Positions 56,144 through 63,907 of a DNA stretch of 64,000 bases are shown in pieces. Position numbers and translations under genes: made by a program. Position 1 is the first letter of the stretch, and every line of letters starts with the position of its first letter. Origin of the DNA: Streptomyces sp. ATexAB-D23 (GTDB lineage: Bacteria > Actinomycetota > Actinomycetes > Streptomycetales > Streptomycetaceae); NCBI RefSeq assembly GCF_000373645.1, contig NZ_KB892023.1:25630-89629 (forward strand), read 5' to 3'. The notes beneath the pieces were generated by a model that saw only the letters and a program-made list of their open reading frames with translations, was not told where the DNA came from and did no database searches.

Positions 56144-56743
56144 TCACGGCTGGGGCGGGCGCAAGGTGCCGGAGAGGACCGTGGTCACCATCTTGTGGAT
56201 GGCGGCGGGCCGCGGTGGGGCGCTCGACCGGTCGGCGAACAGCAGGTGTCCGGCTCCGACGAGGGTGGGGGCGAGTGTGTCGACGTCGGCGTCGGCGGCC
56301 AGGCGGCCCGCCTCCCGCTCGGCGCTGAGGTAGGCGGCGATCATGGCGGCGCCCTGCATGAGCAGGGGGATTCCGGTCAATCCGGCTTCGCGCAGCCGGG
56401 CGCGGAGGCCGTCGCGGAAGGTGATGAGCGCGACGACCGCCACCGTGACCGGCCCGAACAGGTCCCGCAGCGCCTCGGCGAGGTTGTCCACCACAGTGCC
56501 GGTGCCGGCGGCCTCGCGCAGCCTCGTGGTCCGGTCCTCGATGGCGCGGACGCGGTCGAGAACCAGCTCCGCCAGGAAGGCGTCGAAGTCGGCGAAGTGC
56601 CGGTGCAGCACGCCCTTGGCGCAGTTCGCCTCCTCCGTGACCGCACGGCTGGTTAGCGCGTCGGGCCCGTCCCGAAACAGGACGCGGTCGGCGGCCTCGA
56701 ACAACTGGCCGCGCACGTTGTGGATGTGCACCCCTGACGGCAT
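56144..56743 (-). CDS. TetR-family transcriptional regulator
   Basis: 199 residues. N-terminal HTH: RGQLFEAADRVLFRDGPDAL, TSRAVTEEANCAKGVLHRHF, ADFDAFLAELVLDRV. The helical C-terminal ligand and dimer domain is of TetR type. AAAGGGAGACC precedes the ATG. It is divergent from the methyltransferase gene at 56810; two palindromes between them are the probable operators, so it likely represses both itself and that gene. Confidence 0.87.
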   Translation of the reverse strand: MPSGVHIHNVRGQLFEAADRVLFRDGPDALTSRAVTEEANCAKGVLHRHFADFDAFLAELVLDRVRAIEDRTTRLREAAGTGTVVDNLAEALRDLFGPVTVAVVALITFRDGLRARLREAGLTGIPLLMQGAAMIAAYLSAEREAGRLAADADVDTLAPTLVGAGHLLFADRSSAPPRPAAIHKMVTTVLSGTLRPPQP

Positions 56744-56780
56744 GGTCTCCCTTTCCGCGCCGCGCCGCGCCGCCTCAACA

Positions 56781-56818
56781 AGTGGGCAGTTGCCCACTAG
56801 AGTGGGCGCATGCCCACT
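56781..56818. promoter_or_regulatory. twin palindromic operators between TetR and methyltransferase genes
   Basis: AGTGGGCA-GT-TGCCCACT (56781-56798) and AGTGGGC-GCAT-GCCCACT (56801-56818) are two near-identical palindromes, three bases from each other. The second spans the methyltransferase ATG (56810), and the TAGAGT hexamer at 56798-56803 would be its -10 box, so bound TetR would cover promoter and start codon. Confidence 0.8.
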
Positions 56819-57640
56819 CTATCGCGGGGACAGTCGGACGCGTCCGGACCCGAGCCCCATCGCCACCGGCAGACGGCCGAGTCGTTCGGCGTGGACGCCG
56901 AGCGCTACGACCGCGCCCGACCGCCGTATCCCGAGGCCCTGGTGGACCGGATCGTCGCCGCGAGCCCCGGCCCGCGCGTCCTCGACGTCGGCGCCGGGAC
57001 CGGCATCGAGGCCCGGCAGTTCCGGGCGGCCGGCTGCACGGTGCTCGGTGTCGAGCCCGACGAACGGATGGCCGCCTTCGCGCGACGCGGCGGTGTCGAG
57101 GTCGAGGTAGCCAGGTTCGAGGACTGGCAGCCGGCCGGGCGGCGGTTCGACGCGGTCGTCGCGGGGACCGCCTGGCACTGGGTGGACCCCGTCGCCGGTG
57201 CGGCCAAGGCGGCCCAGGTGCTCCGGCCCGGGGGCCGGCTCGCCCCCTTCCACCATGTCCCCCAGCTCCCGGCCGAGGTGGCCGACGCCCTCACCGCGGC
57301 ACTCCGACGGGTCGCCCCCGACTCCCCGTTCAACCCCGGCCTGCTGAAGGGACCGGCCGTGGACGCGTACCAGCCGCTGTTCGAGCGGATCGCCGACGGG
57401 ATCCGGCAGACGGGCCGGTTCGGCGAGCCGGAGCAGTGGCGCTTCGCCTGGGAGCGCGTCTACTCGCGGGAGGAGTGGCTCGACCAGCTCCCCACCTTCG
57501 GCGGCCTCACCCAGCTCCCCGCGGACAGGCTGGCGGAGGTCCTTGACAGCGCCGGGGCCGCGATCGACCTGCTCGGCGGCCACGCGACCATGCCCTACAC
57601 GTCCGTCGTGATCACCTCGACCCGATCCGGTACGGACTGA
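56810..57640 (+). CDS. class I SAM-dependent methyltransferase
   Basis: 276 residues. Motif I is RVLDVGAGTGIEARQFRAAG, motif II VLGVEPDERMAAFARRGG, then FDAVVAGTAWHWVDPVAG and LRPGGRLAPFHH, the pattern of UbiE/small-molecule methyltransferases (type 11). Substrate unknown, perhaps linked to a xenobiotic sensed by the divergent TetR. TAGAGT exactly six bases before the ATG and the lack of a ribosome site point to a leaderless transcript. Confidence 0.88.
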   Translation: MPTLSRGQSDASGPEPHRHRQTAESFGVDAERYDRARPPYPEALVDRIVAASPGPRVLDVGAGTGIEARQFRAAGCTVLGVEPDERMAAFARRGGVEVEVARFEDWQPAGRRFDAVVAGTAWHWVDPVAGAAKAAQVLRPGGRLAPFHHVPQLPAEVADALTAALRRVAPDSPFNPGLLKGPAVDAYQPLFERIADGIRQTGRFGEPEQWRFAWERVYSREEWLDQLPTFGGLTQLPADRLAEVLDSAGAAIDLLGGHATMPYTSVVITSTRSGTD

Positions 57641-57931
57641 CCCGCCCGGGACTTCGGGCGCTGCCGGGCGCGAGCGGACCGGCCGGCCCGGATGCGACCG
57701 GAGGGGGCGGATGCGCCCCGGGGGCGGATGCGACCCGGAGAGGCCGGATGCGCCCGGGGGGGGGACGGATGCGCCCCGGGGGCGGATGCGCCCCGGGGGC
57801 GGATGCGCCCCGAAGAGGCCGGATGCGACCTGAGGGCGGATGCGACCCGGAGAGGCCGGATGCGCCCGGGGGCCGGTCCCAGCGGATATTTCCTTTCCGC
57901 GCGACGCCGAACTCCGGAACACTGGGCGCCC
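57641..57931. repeat. array of ten GGATGCG-containing 17-21-bp repeats
   Basis: GGATGCG recurs at 57690, 57709, 57726, 57746, 57767, 57784, 57801, 57821, 57838 and 57858, each followed by mostly CCCCGG-rich sequence; spacing is 17 to 21 bases. The array lies between the methyltransferase and APH kinase genes and is not translated in a sensible frame. Unit length and lack of unique spacers exclude CRISPR. Confidence 0.75.
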
Positions 57932-58678
57932 ATGGATGAGGTCGAGGTCGTTGTCGCCCACTCCGAGCGGGCGACCCTGCGCGTCGGTGACGTGTTCCTG
58001 AAGGTGGACGCCGATCAGGCGCGTATCGATGCCGAGGTCGAGGCGATGTCCCTCGCTCCGGTCCCGACCCCGGAAGTCCTGTGGCGCAAGCCGCCCGTGC
58101 TCGCGATCGCAGCGGTGCCGGGGGTGACGCTCGGGCGCCTCGGCGGGCCGTCGACCGGGGCGCCGGCGGCGTGGGCCGCGGCGGGCGCCGCCATCCGGAA
58201 GCTGCACGAGGCACCGCTGCCGCCCAGAGTCGGCCGGGCGGGCCGGAGCATCGTCGCGCTGGCGGCGGAACTCGACGCCGAGTGCGAGGCGCTCGTGGCG
58301 AACGGCCTCCTGCCCGCCGCCCTGGTCACCCGCAACCGCCGGGTCGCCGAGGCCGCGCTCCGGCCGTGGGCCCCGGCGTTCACACACGGCGACCTCCAGA
58401 TCGCGCACGTCTTCCTGGACGGCGACGAGGTCACGGGCATCATCGACTGGTCCGAGGCGGGCCGGGGCGACGCCCTGTACGACCTGGCCACCTTCACCCT
58501 CGGCCACGAGGAACGCCTCGGCGACGTCCTCGCCGGCTACGGCACCGGCATCGACCTCGGCGTGATCCACGCGTGGTGGTCGCTGCGAAGCCTGCTGGCG
58601 GTCCGCTGGCTGACCGAGCACGGCTTCGACCCGTTCGCGCCGGGCTGTGAGGTCGATGTGCTGAGGTCCCGGATGTGA
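57932..58678 (+). CDS. APH-family phosphotransferase
   Basis: 248 residues. Short APH kinase: EVVVAHSERATLRVGDVFLKVD (glycine-loop equivalent and Lys), PAFTHGDLQIAHVFLDGDEV (catalytic HGD) and GIIDWSEAGRGDALYDLATF (metal-binding IDW). The family includes aminoglycoside and macrolide kinases and many with other substrates; substrate not predictable. No clear ribosome site precedes the ATG. Confidence 0.83.
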   Translation: MDEVEVVVAHSERATLRVGDVFLKVDADQARIDAEVEAMSLAPVPTPEVLWRKPPVLAIAAVPGVTLGRLGGPSTGAPAAWAAAGAAIRKLHEAPLPPRVGRAGRSIVALAAELDAECEALVANGLLPAALVTRNRRVAEAALRPWAPAFTHGDLQIAHVFLDGDEVTGIIDWSEAGRGDALYDLATFTLGHEERLGDVLAGYGTGIDLGVIHAWWSLRSLLAVRWLTEHGFDPFAPGCEVDVLRSRM

Positions 58679-58813
58679 GGTGGCGCGGCCCGCCCGCCGG
58701 GGTGGCCACACCGTCGGGGAGCCGGTCGACTTCCGCGGCGCGACCTGCATGACGGCCGGCAGAGGCCGGAATGCGGCCGGGAATCAGGGACACCGGGCCC
58801 CCGGCCGGCGTGG

Positions 58814-59929
58814 TCAGGACGGCTGGACCTCGTCGAAGACGGCGAGGGCCTCGGCGGGGTCCGGGCCGACGAGGCGTTCCAGGCCGGCCGCCGTCATCTG
58901 CGCCCACCTGCCGGCCCGTGCCCACATCCGCTCCTCGAAGGCGCGGACGGCCGCGTCCGGGTCCGCGGGGCCGGCGGCCAGGGACTCGGCGAGTTCGGCG
59001 CCCTCCAGCATCGCGAGGTTGGCGCCCGCACCCAGCGGGGGCATCAGATGGGCCGCGTCGCCCAGGAGCGTGACCCCGGGGACATGGGTCCAGGTGTGGG
59101 AGACGGGCAGGACATGGAGGGGGCGGTGGACGAAGGCGGCGCCCCGGCGGAGGAGGTCGAGCACGGGGGCCGCCCAGCCGTCGAACAGGGTCAGCAGGCT
59201 CGCCCGCACGGCGTCGGCGTCGGCCGGGTCCAGGTCCGCGTGCCAGTCCAGCGGCGCGCGGAACTGCGCGTACACCTTGATGTGGCCGCCGCTGTTGCGC
59301 TGGGCGATGAGGGCCCGGTTCACGCCGTACACCGCGACGGAACCGTCACCGGTCAGCCGGGCGAGGTCCGGGTGGCAGGTGTCGGCGTCGTCCAGGGAGG
59401 TCTCGACCGCGGTGATGCCCGTGTAGTGCGGCATCACCGGGGAGAGCGCCGGGCGGGTCCGGGACCAGGCGCCGTCCGCGCCGATCACGAGGTCGAACGT
59501 CTCCTGCCGCCCGTCCTCGAAGTGGACCCGTACGCCGCCGGCCCCGGGCACCACCCGCGTCGCTCCCCTCCCCCACTGGACGTCGAGGGGGCCGAGCAGC
59601 AGGTCACGGAGTTGCCCGCGGTCGATCTCGGGATTGGCCCGGTCGTCCGGGCGGGGGCGCCAGTCACGCAGGACCGTCCCGTCCGGGTCCAGGATGCGCA
59701 TGGCCTGCCCCTCGGGGCGGGACAGCACCCGGAAATCGGCCAGCAGCCCCGCCTTGTCCAGTGCGAGCTGGCCCAGCCCTTCCTGTAGGTCCAGCGTGCC
59801 GCCCGGAGGACGGGCGTCGGGGGCGGGATCGCGTTCGAAAACGGTGGCGGGGTGGCCGTGGCGGTGCAGGACCCGGGCGAAGGTGAGGCCGGCGGGACCG
59901 CCGCCGATCACGGCGATGCGTTGTCTCAT
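58814..59929 (-). CDS. FAD-dependent monooxygenase, Tet(X)-like
   Basis: 371 residues. FAD-binding GxGxxG in IAVIGGGPAGLTFARVL, then GGTLDLQEGLGQLALDKAGL, which closely follows the Tet(X) tetracycline-destroying enzymes, DLVIGADGAWSRTRP and the GD motif LLGDAAHLMPPLGAGANLAM. It uses NADPH and O2 to hydroxylate an aromatic or polyketide substrate. Tetracycline is plausible but unproven; related proteins act on other compounds. The start at 59929 (MRQRIAVIGGG) fits the family; longer forms do not. Divergent from a TetR gene 52 bases away. Confidence 0.85.
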   Translation of the reverse strand: MRQRIAVIGGGPAGLTFARVLHRHGHPATVFERDPAPDARPPGGTLDLQEGLGQLALDKAGLLADFRVLSRPEGQAMRILDPDGTVLRDWRPRPDDRANPEIDRGQLRDLLLGPLDVQWGRGATRVVPGAGGVRVHFEDGRQETFDLVIGADGAWSRTRPALSPVMPHYTGITAVETSLDDADTCHPDLARLTGDGSVAVYGVNRALIAQRNSGGHIKVYAQFRAPLDWHADLDPADADAVRASLLTLFDGWAAPVLDLLRRGAAFVHRPLHVLPVSHTWTHVPGVTLLGDAAHLMPPLGAGANLAMLEGAELAESLAAGPADPDAAVRAFEERMWARAGRWAQMTAAGLERLVGPDPAEALAVFDEVQPS

Positions 59930-59981
59930 GTCGATACACTGTATTGGCACGGTACGCCGTATCGCAACGTACGGTGTGAGC
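59930..59981. promoter_or_regulatory. divergent promoter/operator between the Tet(X)-like and TetR genes
   Basis: Only 52 bases. It contains the palindrome ATACACTGTAT (59934-59944), an inverted pair CGATAC (59932-59937) / GTATCG (59959-59964), and TACGGT (59970-59975), a -10 box six bases before the TetR gene ATG. Confidence 0.55.
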
Positions 59982-60677
59982 ATGACTGTGTGGGACCGGC
60001 CGGAGCCGCCGATTCAACCCGTGCCACTCGACCGGGAACGGATCGTCGCCGCCGCCCTCGCGCTGGCCGACGAGGGCGGGCTCGCGGCGGTGTCCGTGCG
60101 CAAGGTCGCCGCCCGCCTGGACGCCGGCCCGATGCGGTTGTATCGGTACATCTCCACCAAGGAGGAGCTGTTCGACCTCATGGTGGACGCGGTCCAGGCC
60201 GAGATCCGCCCCGAGGAGCAGCCGGGTGACTGGCGGGAGGCACTGCGCGGCCTCGCCCATCGCACCAGGCGGGCCGCCCTGCGGCACGAATGGCTGGCCG
60301 ACCTGCTCGGTGGCCGCCCGGCCATGGGTCCGAACGGCCTCGCCGTCGCCGAGGCCACGCTGTCCGCCTTCGACGACGTCGCCGACATCGACACCGCCAT
60401 GCGCGCCGTGGAGACGGTCAGCGCCTACTTCATCGGCGCGATCAGGCGCGAGACCGCGCATGTGCGGGCCGAGCGCGCCTCCGGCCTGTCCAAGCACGAC
60501 TGGCAGCGGGCATCCGGCCCGCACCTGACGGACATGCTGGCCACCGGCCGCTTCCCGGCGGTGACCAGGGTCGTACACGAGGGCGCGGACGTGGACGCCG
60601 AGACGTCCTTCGCCACCGGCCTGGACTGGATCCTCGACGCCGTGGCCGCCAAGCTCACCCCGTCGCCAGGGACGTGA
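59982..60677 (+). CDS. TetR-family regulator (TetR C-terminal class 1)
   Basis: 231 residues. HTH: RIVAAALALADEGGLAAVSV, RKVAARLDAGPMRLYRYI, STKEELFDLMVDAVQAE. The large C-terminal domain (LRGLAHRTRRAALRHEWLADLL) resembles the tetracycline-repressor class that binds drug in a helical pocket. It is paired head-to-head with the Tet(X)-like monooxygenase gene, the layout of a self-regulated resistance or catabolic pair. Leaderless start is likely. Confidence 0.88.
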   Translation: MTVWDRPEPPIQPVPLDRERIVAAALALADEGGLAAVSVRKVAARLDAGPMRLYRYISTKEELFDLMVDAVQAEIRPEEQPGDWREALRGLAHRTRRAALRHEWLADLLGGRPAMGPNGLAVAEATLSAFDDVADIDTAMRAVETVSAYFIGAIRRETAHVRAERASGLSKHDWQRASGPHLTDMLATGRFPAVTRVVHEGADVDAETSFATGLDWILDAVAAKLTPSPGT

Positions 60678-60757
60678 CCTGCCGTGGCCGCCAAGTCCAC
60701 CCCGCCGCCAGGGGCGTGACCCTCGCGGGCCGCGGCCCCGTCGCCAGGGACGTGACC
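60662..60757. repeat. three copies of an 18-bp direct repeat between convergent genes
   Basis: GTCGCCAGGGACGTGACC at 60662-60679 and 60740-60757 (identical) and with two changes at 60704-60721. The first copy spans the stop codon of the TetR gene, and the last ends just before the stop codon of the alpha/beta hydrolase gene. Confidence 0.75.
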
Positions 60758-60758
60758 C

Positions 60759-61640
60759 TCACAGGCCGGGTCTCGCCCCGGCAGCCCCCAGGAACCCCGA
60801 CACCGCCGCCGCGAACGCCCCCGCGTCGTCCACCCACGGATAGTGGCCCGCCCCCGGCTGCGTGACGAGCGCCGCGTCGGGGAACAACGCGGCGAACTCC
60901 GCCACCGCGCCCGGCGGGCTGTTCAGGTCGTACTCGCCGGCCAGGAGAAGGACGGGTACGGCGAGCTTCGCGAGGGTACGGCGCGTCGCGGGCGGGTCGA
61001 ACGCACCCTCGGCGGCGAAGAGGGCGACGGACTCCGGATCGCCCGAATCGCCCGGACTGCCCAGCTCCTGCTGCCGGCGGGCGGACTCGTCCCAGCGGCC
61101 GTGGAGGAATGGCGCGACGGCCTCCCAGTCGGCGCCCGCCCCCCGGGTGATCGCCTCCAGCGCGGCGAAGGCAGGCGCGAACCAGGGCTCGGCACACCGC
61201 AGCCGCGCGAGCGCCCGGCGCTGCTCCCCGGTGACCCCGATGCCGACGGCCCGCGTGCTCGGGGCGATCAGAGCGAGCCGGCCGATCCGCTCCGGGTGCC
61301 GGTCCGCGTACCGCACCGCGATGTTCGCGCCCGCGGAGTGGGCGAGCAACTCCGCACGGTCGAGGCCGAGATGGCGGCGCAGCGCCTCCACGTCGTCGGC
61401 GAGGCGGTCGCAGCGGTACGTCGAGGTGTCGGCCGGGACCGCCGACGCGCCGTTGCCCCGCAGGTCGGGAACGACGAGACGGCGGTACGCGGACAGGCCG
61501 CCCAGGTCGCCGAGGTAGCGGGAGTCCGCCGGGCCGCCCGGGAGACAGACGAGCGGGTCGCCGGGGGCATCCCCGTACGTGCGGTAGGCGAGCCGGGTCC
61601 CGTCGGGCGCGTGGAACGTCGCGGTTACTGGAGGCTTCAT
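60759..61640 (-). CDS. alpha/beta hydrolase
   Basis: 293 residues. DPLVCLPGGPADSRYLGDLG (oxyanion region), LAHSAGANIAVRYADRHPERI with the nucleophile Ser in HSAGA, LLAGEYDLNSPP (acid Asp) and GAGHYPWVDD (catalytic His). The CLPGGP start and cap are like proline iminopeptidase and related esterases. Substrate unknown. Its start faces the HTH gene at 61715 with a 30-bp palindrome between. Confidence 0.87.
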   Translation of the reverse strand: MKPPVTATFHAPDGTRLAYRTYGDAPGDPLVCLPGGPADSRYLGDLGGLSAYRRLVVPDLRGNGASAVPADTSTYRCDRLADDVEALRRHLGLDRAELLAHSAGANIAVRYADRHPERIGRLALIAPSTRAVGIGVTGEQRRALARLRCAEPWFAPAFAALEAITRGAGADWEAVAPFLHGRWDESARRQQELGSPGDSGDPESVALFAAEGAFDPPATRRTLAKLAVPVLLLAGEYDLNSPPGAVAEFAALFPDAALVTQPGAGHYPWVDDAGAFAAAVSGFLGAAGARPGL

Positions 61641-61656
61641 GGGGGAAGAGTGACAG

Positions 61657-61686
61657 CCATAACCAGGTTGTACAACCTGATTATGG
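61657..61686. promoter_or_regulatory. 30-bp near-perfect palindromic operator
   Basis: Two 15-base arms, CCATAACCAGGTTGT and ACAACCTGATTATGG, match in 14 of 15 positions with no spacer. The site stands between the divergent alpha/beta hydrolase and HTH genes, 16 bases from the first and 28 from the second, next to the TATAAC (61703-61708) promoter element of the latter. Confidence 0.8.
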
Positions 61687-61714
61687 TCGCTCGTTCTCGG
61701 TGTATAACTGGGTG

Positions 61715-62338
61715 ATGGCAGGTGAAGGCGGCACCCAGCAGGACCCCGGCGGGCTCACCGAGGAGCAGGCCGGGCGCATGCTCGCCGGGATGAACGAGGT
61801 CATTCGCGCGGGCGAGGAGATGCGCGGGCTCCGCGCCGAAATGATCAAGGTGTTCGTCGGTCTCGGCTGGACCCAGGACCGCATCGCCCGGCTCACCGGC
61901 ATGAGCCAGCCCGCCGTGTCCAAGCAGGTGGCCAAGCACCGCGACGCCGGACCGCGGCCGCCGCTGGACCTCTCCCTCGGCCAGGGCGACCCGCCGTGGC
62001 TGGAGGGGCGGCTGTGGGGCGTCGCCGAGGACATCGCCGAGAGGTACCCCGCGACCGCCCGCTGCGGCCCCGCCGTCGACGCCCTCGCGCGGGGCCGGAG
62101 GCACTTCACGCCGGAGAACGTCGACGCGCTGCGAAGGCTCGTGGAGGAGGACCTGCGGCGGTACGGGGACGAACTGGCCGCGCACCGGGCCGCGTACGAC
62201 GAGATCAGCCGCGCGCTCGACGTGCCGTCACGACCGGACACCGCCCCGGCCGGCCCGGCGTCCGTACGCCGCACCCTCGCCCACCGGCTCCAGCGCGACC
62301 GGCTCGAAGGTGGCGCCGCCGGGCACGGCGCCCTCTAG
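61715..62338 (+). CDS. helix-turn-helix DNA-binding protein
   Basis: 207 residues. A helical N-terminus (EEQAGRMLAGMNEVIRAGEE) leads into the HTH FVGLGWTQDRIARLTGMSQ and PAVSKQVAKHRD, which resembles sigma region 4 / ParB-type helices. The rest is charged and helical, ending in an Arg/Ala tail. It probably binds the adjacent palindrome. TATAAC six bases before the ATG suggests a leaderless transcript. The TAG stop codon is also part of the next gene's TAGGCT promoter element. Confidence 0.75.
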   Translation: MAGEGGTQQDPGGLTEEQAGRMLAGMNEVIRAGEEMRGLRAEMIKVFVGLGWTQDRIARLTGMSQPAVSKQVAKHRDAGPRPPLDLSLGQGDPPWLEGRLWGVAEDIAERYPATARCGPAVDALARGRRHFTPENVDALRRLVEEDLRRYGDELAAHRAAYDEISRALDVPSRPDTAPAGPASVRRTLAHRLQRDRLEGGAAGHGAL

Positions 62339-62347
62339 GCTCGGCCC

Positions 62348-62680
62348 ATGGACCAGTTCCTGCCGCTCCTCGTCTGCGTGGGCGTCCTCGCGACCGTCAT
62401 GGGTTTCCTCGGCTGGGTGGCCGTATCCGTACGTCGGCGCGGGGGCGCCGGGGCGGCGATGCAGGCCGCGATGGCCTCGTACGACGAGGCGTTCCGGGCG
62501 ACGGCCCACGAGTCGTACTACGAGATCCGGGCACAGGCGGACCGGAAGGCTCCGATGGCCTCGCCCGACGACCCGTGGCGGCCGGTGTACGACCGGCGCG
62601 ACCGGACGCACGCGACCCGCGCCCGTGGCTCCCGGCGGCACCGCAACGCGTTCGTCCGATGGTGGCGACACAGCGGCTGA
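62348..62680 (+). CDS. small single-pass membrane protein
   Basis: 110 residues. One N-terminal membrane helix (FLPLLVCVGVLATVMGFLGWVAVSV) and a basic, soluble C-terminal part (RDRTHATRARGSRRHR) that should face the cytoplasm. No family recognised. TAGGCT is six bases before the ATG, so a leaderless message of its own is likely although the HTH gene ends only nine bases upstream. Confidence 0.65.
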   Translation: MDQFLPLLVCVGVLATVMGFLGWVAVSVRRRGGAGAAMQAAMASYDEAFRATAHESYYEIRAQADRKAPMASPDDPWRPVYDRRDRTHATRARGSRRHRNAFVRWWRHSG

Positions 62681-62758
62681 CATCGGCCGGCATCGGCTCA
62701 GAGAACCGGGCGGGAAACCGGGAGGGAAACCCGGGCGGGAAACCCGGGCGGGAATCAC

Positions 62759-63877
62759 TCAGAAGCCGCTCACCGCCGCAGTCGCCGCCCGCAGCGCCCC
62801 CGCGTCCCGGCCCATCAGCACGTCCGTGCTGTCCGCCCACTGGTCCACCGCCCCGGTCAGCGGCAGGCCCCGCAGCTCCGGGTCCGTGACGGACGCGGCG
62901 AGGGGGCGGGCGAAGCGTTCCGCGTGCAGGACCAGATAGGGGCGGCTGTGGTACGGGCGGGGCTTGGGGTCCACCGGGGCGATGAGGCCCAGGGCGTTCT
63001 GGCGGTCCGCGACCGCCTCGTACGCGGCGCACAGGTGCCGTTCCCGTTCCGGATACTCCGTCGCGGCCAGCGCGCCGAGCAGGGCCGGCGTCAGCGCCCC
63101 GGCCGTTTCCAGACGGGCGAACGCGCTGCCCAGCCACTTCGTGTACGGCACGTAGCACCGTTCCATGAGCAGGCTCAGGCGCATCAGGTCGCGGACCAGC
63201 CGGGCCGCGACGACGGCGGAGCCGAGCGCGTCGCCGGTCTCGGCGCAGCGGCCGACGAACGCCTCCTCCTGGGAGATCCGCTGCCACTGGCAGGCCAGGA
63301 CGTGGCGCCAGACCTGTTCGGGGTAGCGGGCCAGGCGCCGGCGCGCGGTGGTGAGGAGACCGGGGCCGTCGTGGTGGACGGCGCCGGCGGTGATCCCGGC
63401 CAGCTTCTGCTGCGGGATCGCGAGCCAGTCCCGGGCGGACGGTTCGGCGGCGGAGGCGTCGAATCCCGCCTCCTCGGTCAGCCACGCCGTGAGGTCGTGG
63501 ATGAGGACGCGGTGGTCGACGGGCCCCTCGGTCGCCGCCATGTGCGCGGCCGGGTCGAGCGGGTCGGCGGCGGGGCCGAAGTGCGTCGGCCAGCCGCGGA
63601 TCTCCTTGGGCAGCCGGTCCGCCAGCAGCCGCCGGATCTCCTCGCCGTGCGCCGCCGCGTCGGCCGGGGCGAGGAACAGGTCCAGGCGCGGGCCCCAGTC
63701 GTGGTCGGCCGAGCGCGCGGTGTCGAAGCCCAGCACCTCGGAGCCGGGACCGAGCCGCGCGGCGGCGTACGGCAGACCGGGGAAGCACTCGTCGAGGAGG
63801 GGCCGCACCGCCTCCTCGTACAGGACGCGAGAGAGCTCGATGCCGGGCAGGAAGGAGGGTTCGGGGTGGGACGCCAT
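62759..63877 (-). CDS. DUF4037-domain nucleotidyltransferase-like protein
   Basis: 372 residues. The N-terminal part has GSEVLGFDTARSADHDWGPRL, a GS-x(n)-DxD nucleotidyltransferase-type active site, followed by a long helical DUF4037 domain (ARDWLAIPQQKLAGITAGAV, YPEQVWRHVLACQWQRISQE). Related proteins are proposed nucleotidyl- or AMP-transferases; target unknown. The left flank has four GGGCGGGAAACC-like units (62705-62755). Confidence 0.75.
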   Translation of the reverse strand: MASHPEPSFLPGIELSRVLYEEAVRPLLDECFPGLPYAAARLGPGSEVLGFDTARSADHDWGPRLDLFLAPADAAAHGEEIRRLLADRLPKEIRGWPTHFGPAADPLDPAAHMAATEGPVDHRVLIHDLTAWLTEEAGFDASAAEPSARDWLAIPQQKLAGITAGAVHHDGPGLLTTARRRLARYPEQVWRHVLACQWQRISQEEAFVGRCAETGDALGSAVVAARLVRDLMRLSLLMERCYVPYTKWLGSAFARLETAGALTPALLGALAATEYPERERHLCAAYEAVADRQNALGLIAPVDPKPRPYHSRPYLVLHAERFARPLAASVTDPELRGLPLTGAVDQWADSTDVLMGRDAGALRAATAAVSGF

Positions 63878-63907
63878 ACCGTCACCCTGCGGGGTCCGCG
63901 GGCTTCC

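Noticed and set aside
57690..57875. CRISPR array
   Set aside because: Units are 17-21 bases with no unique spacers of 30-40 bases, and no cas genes are present.
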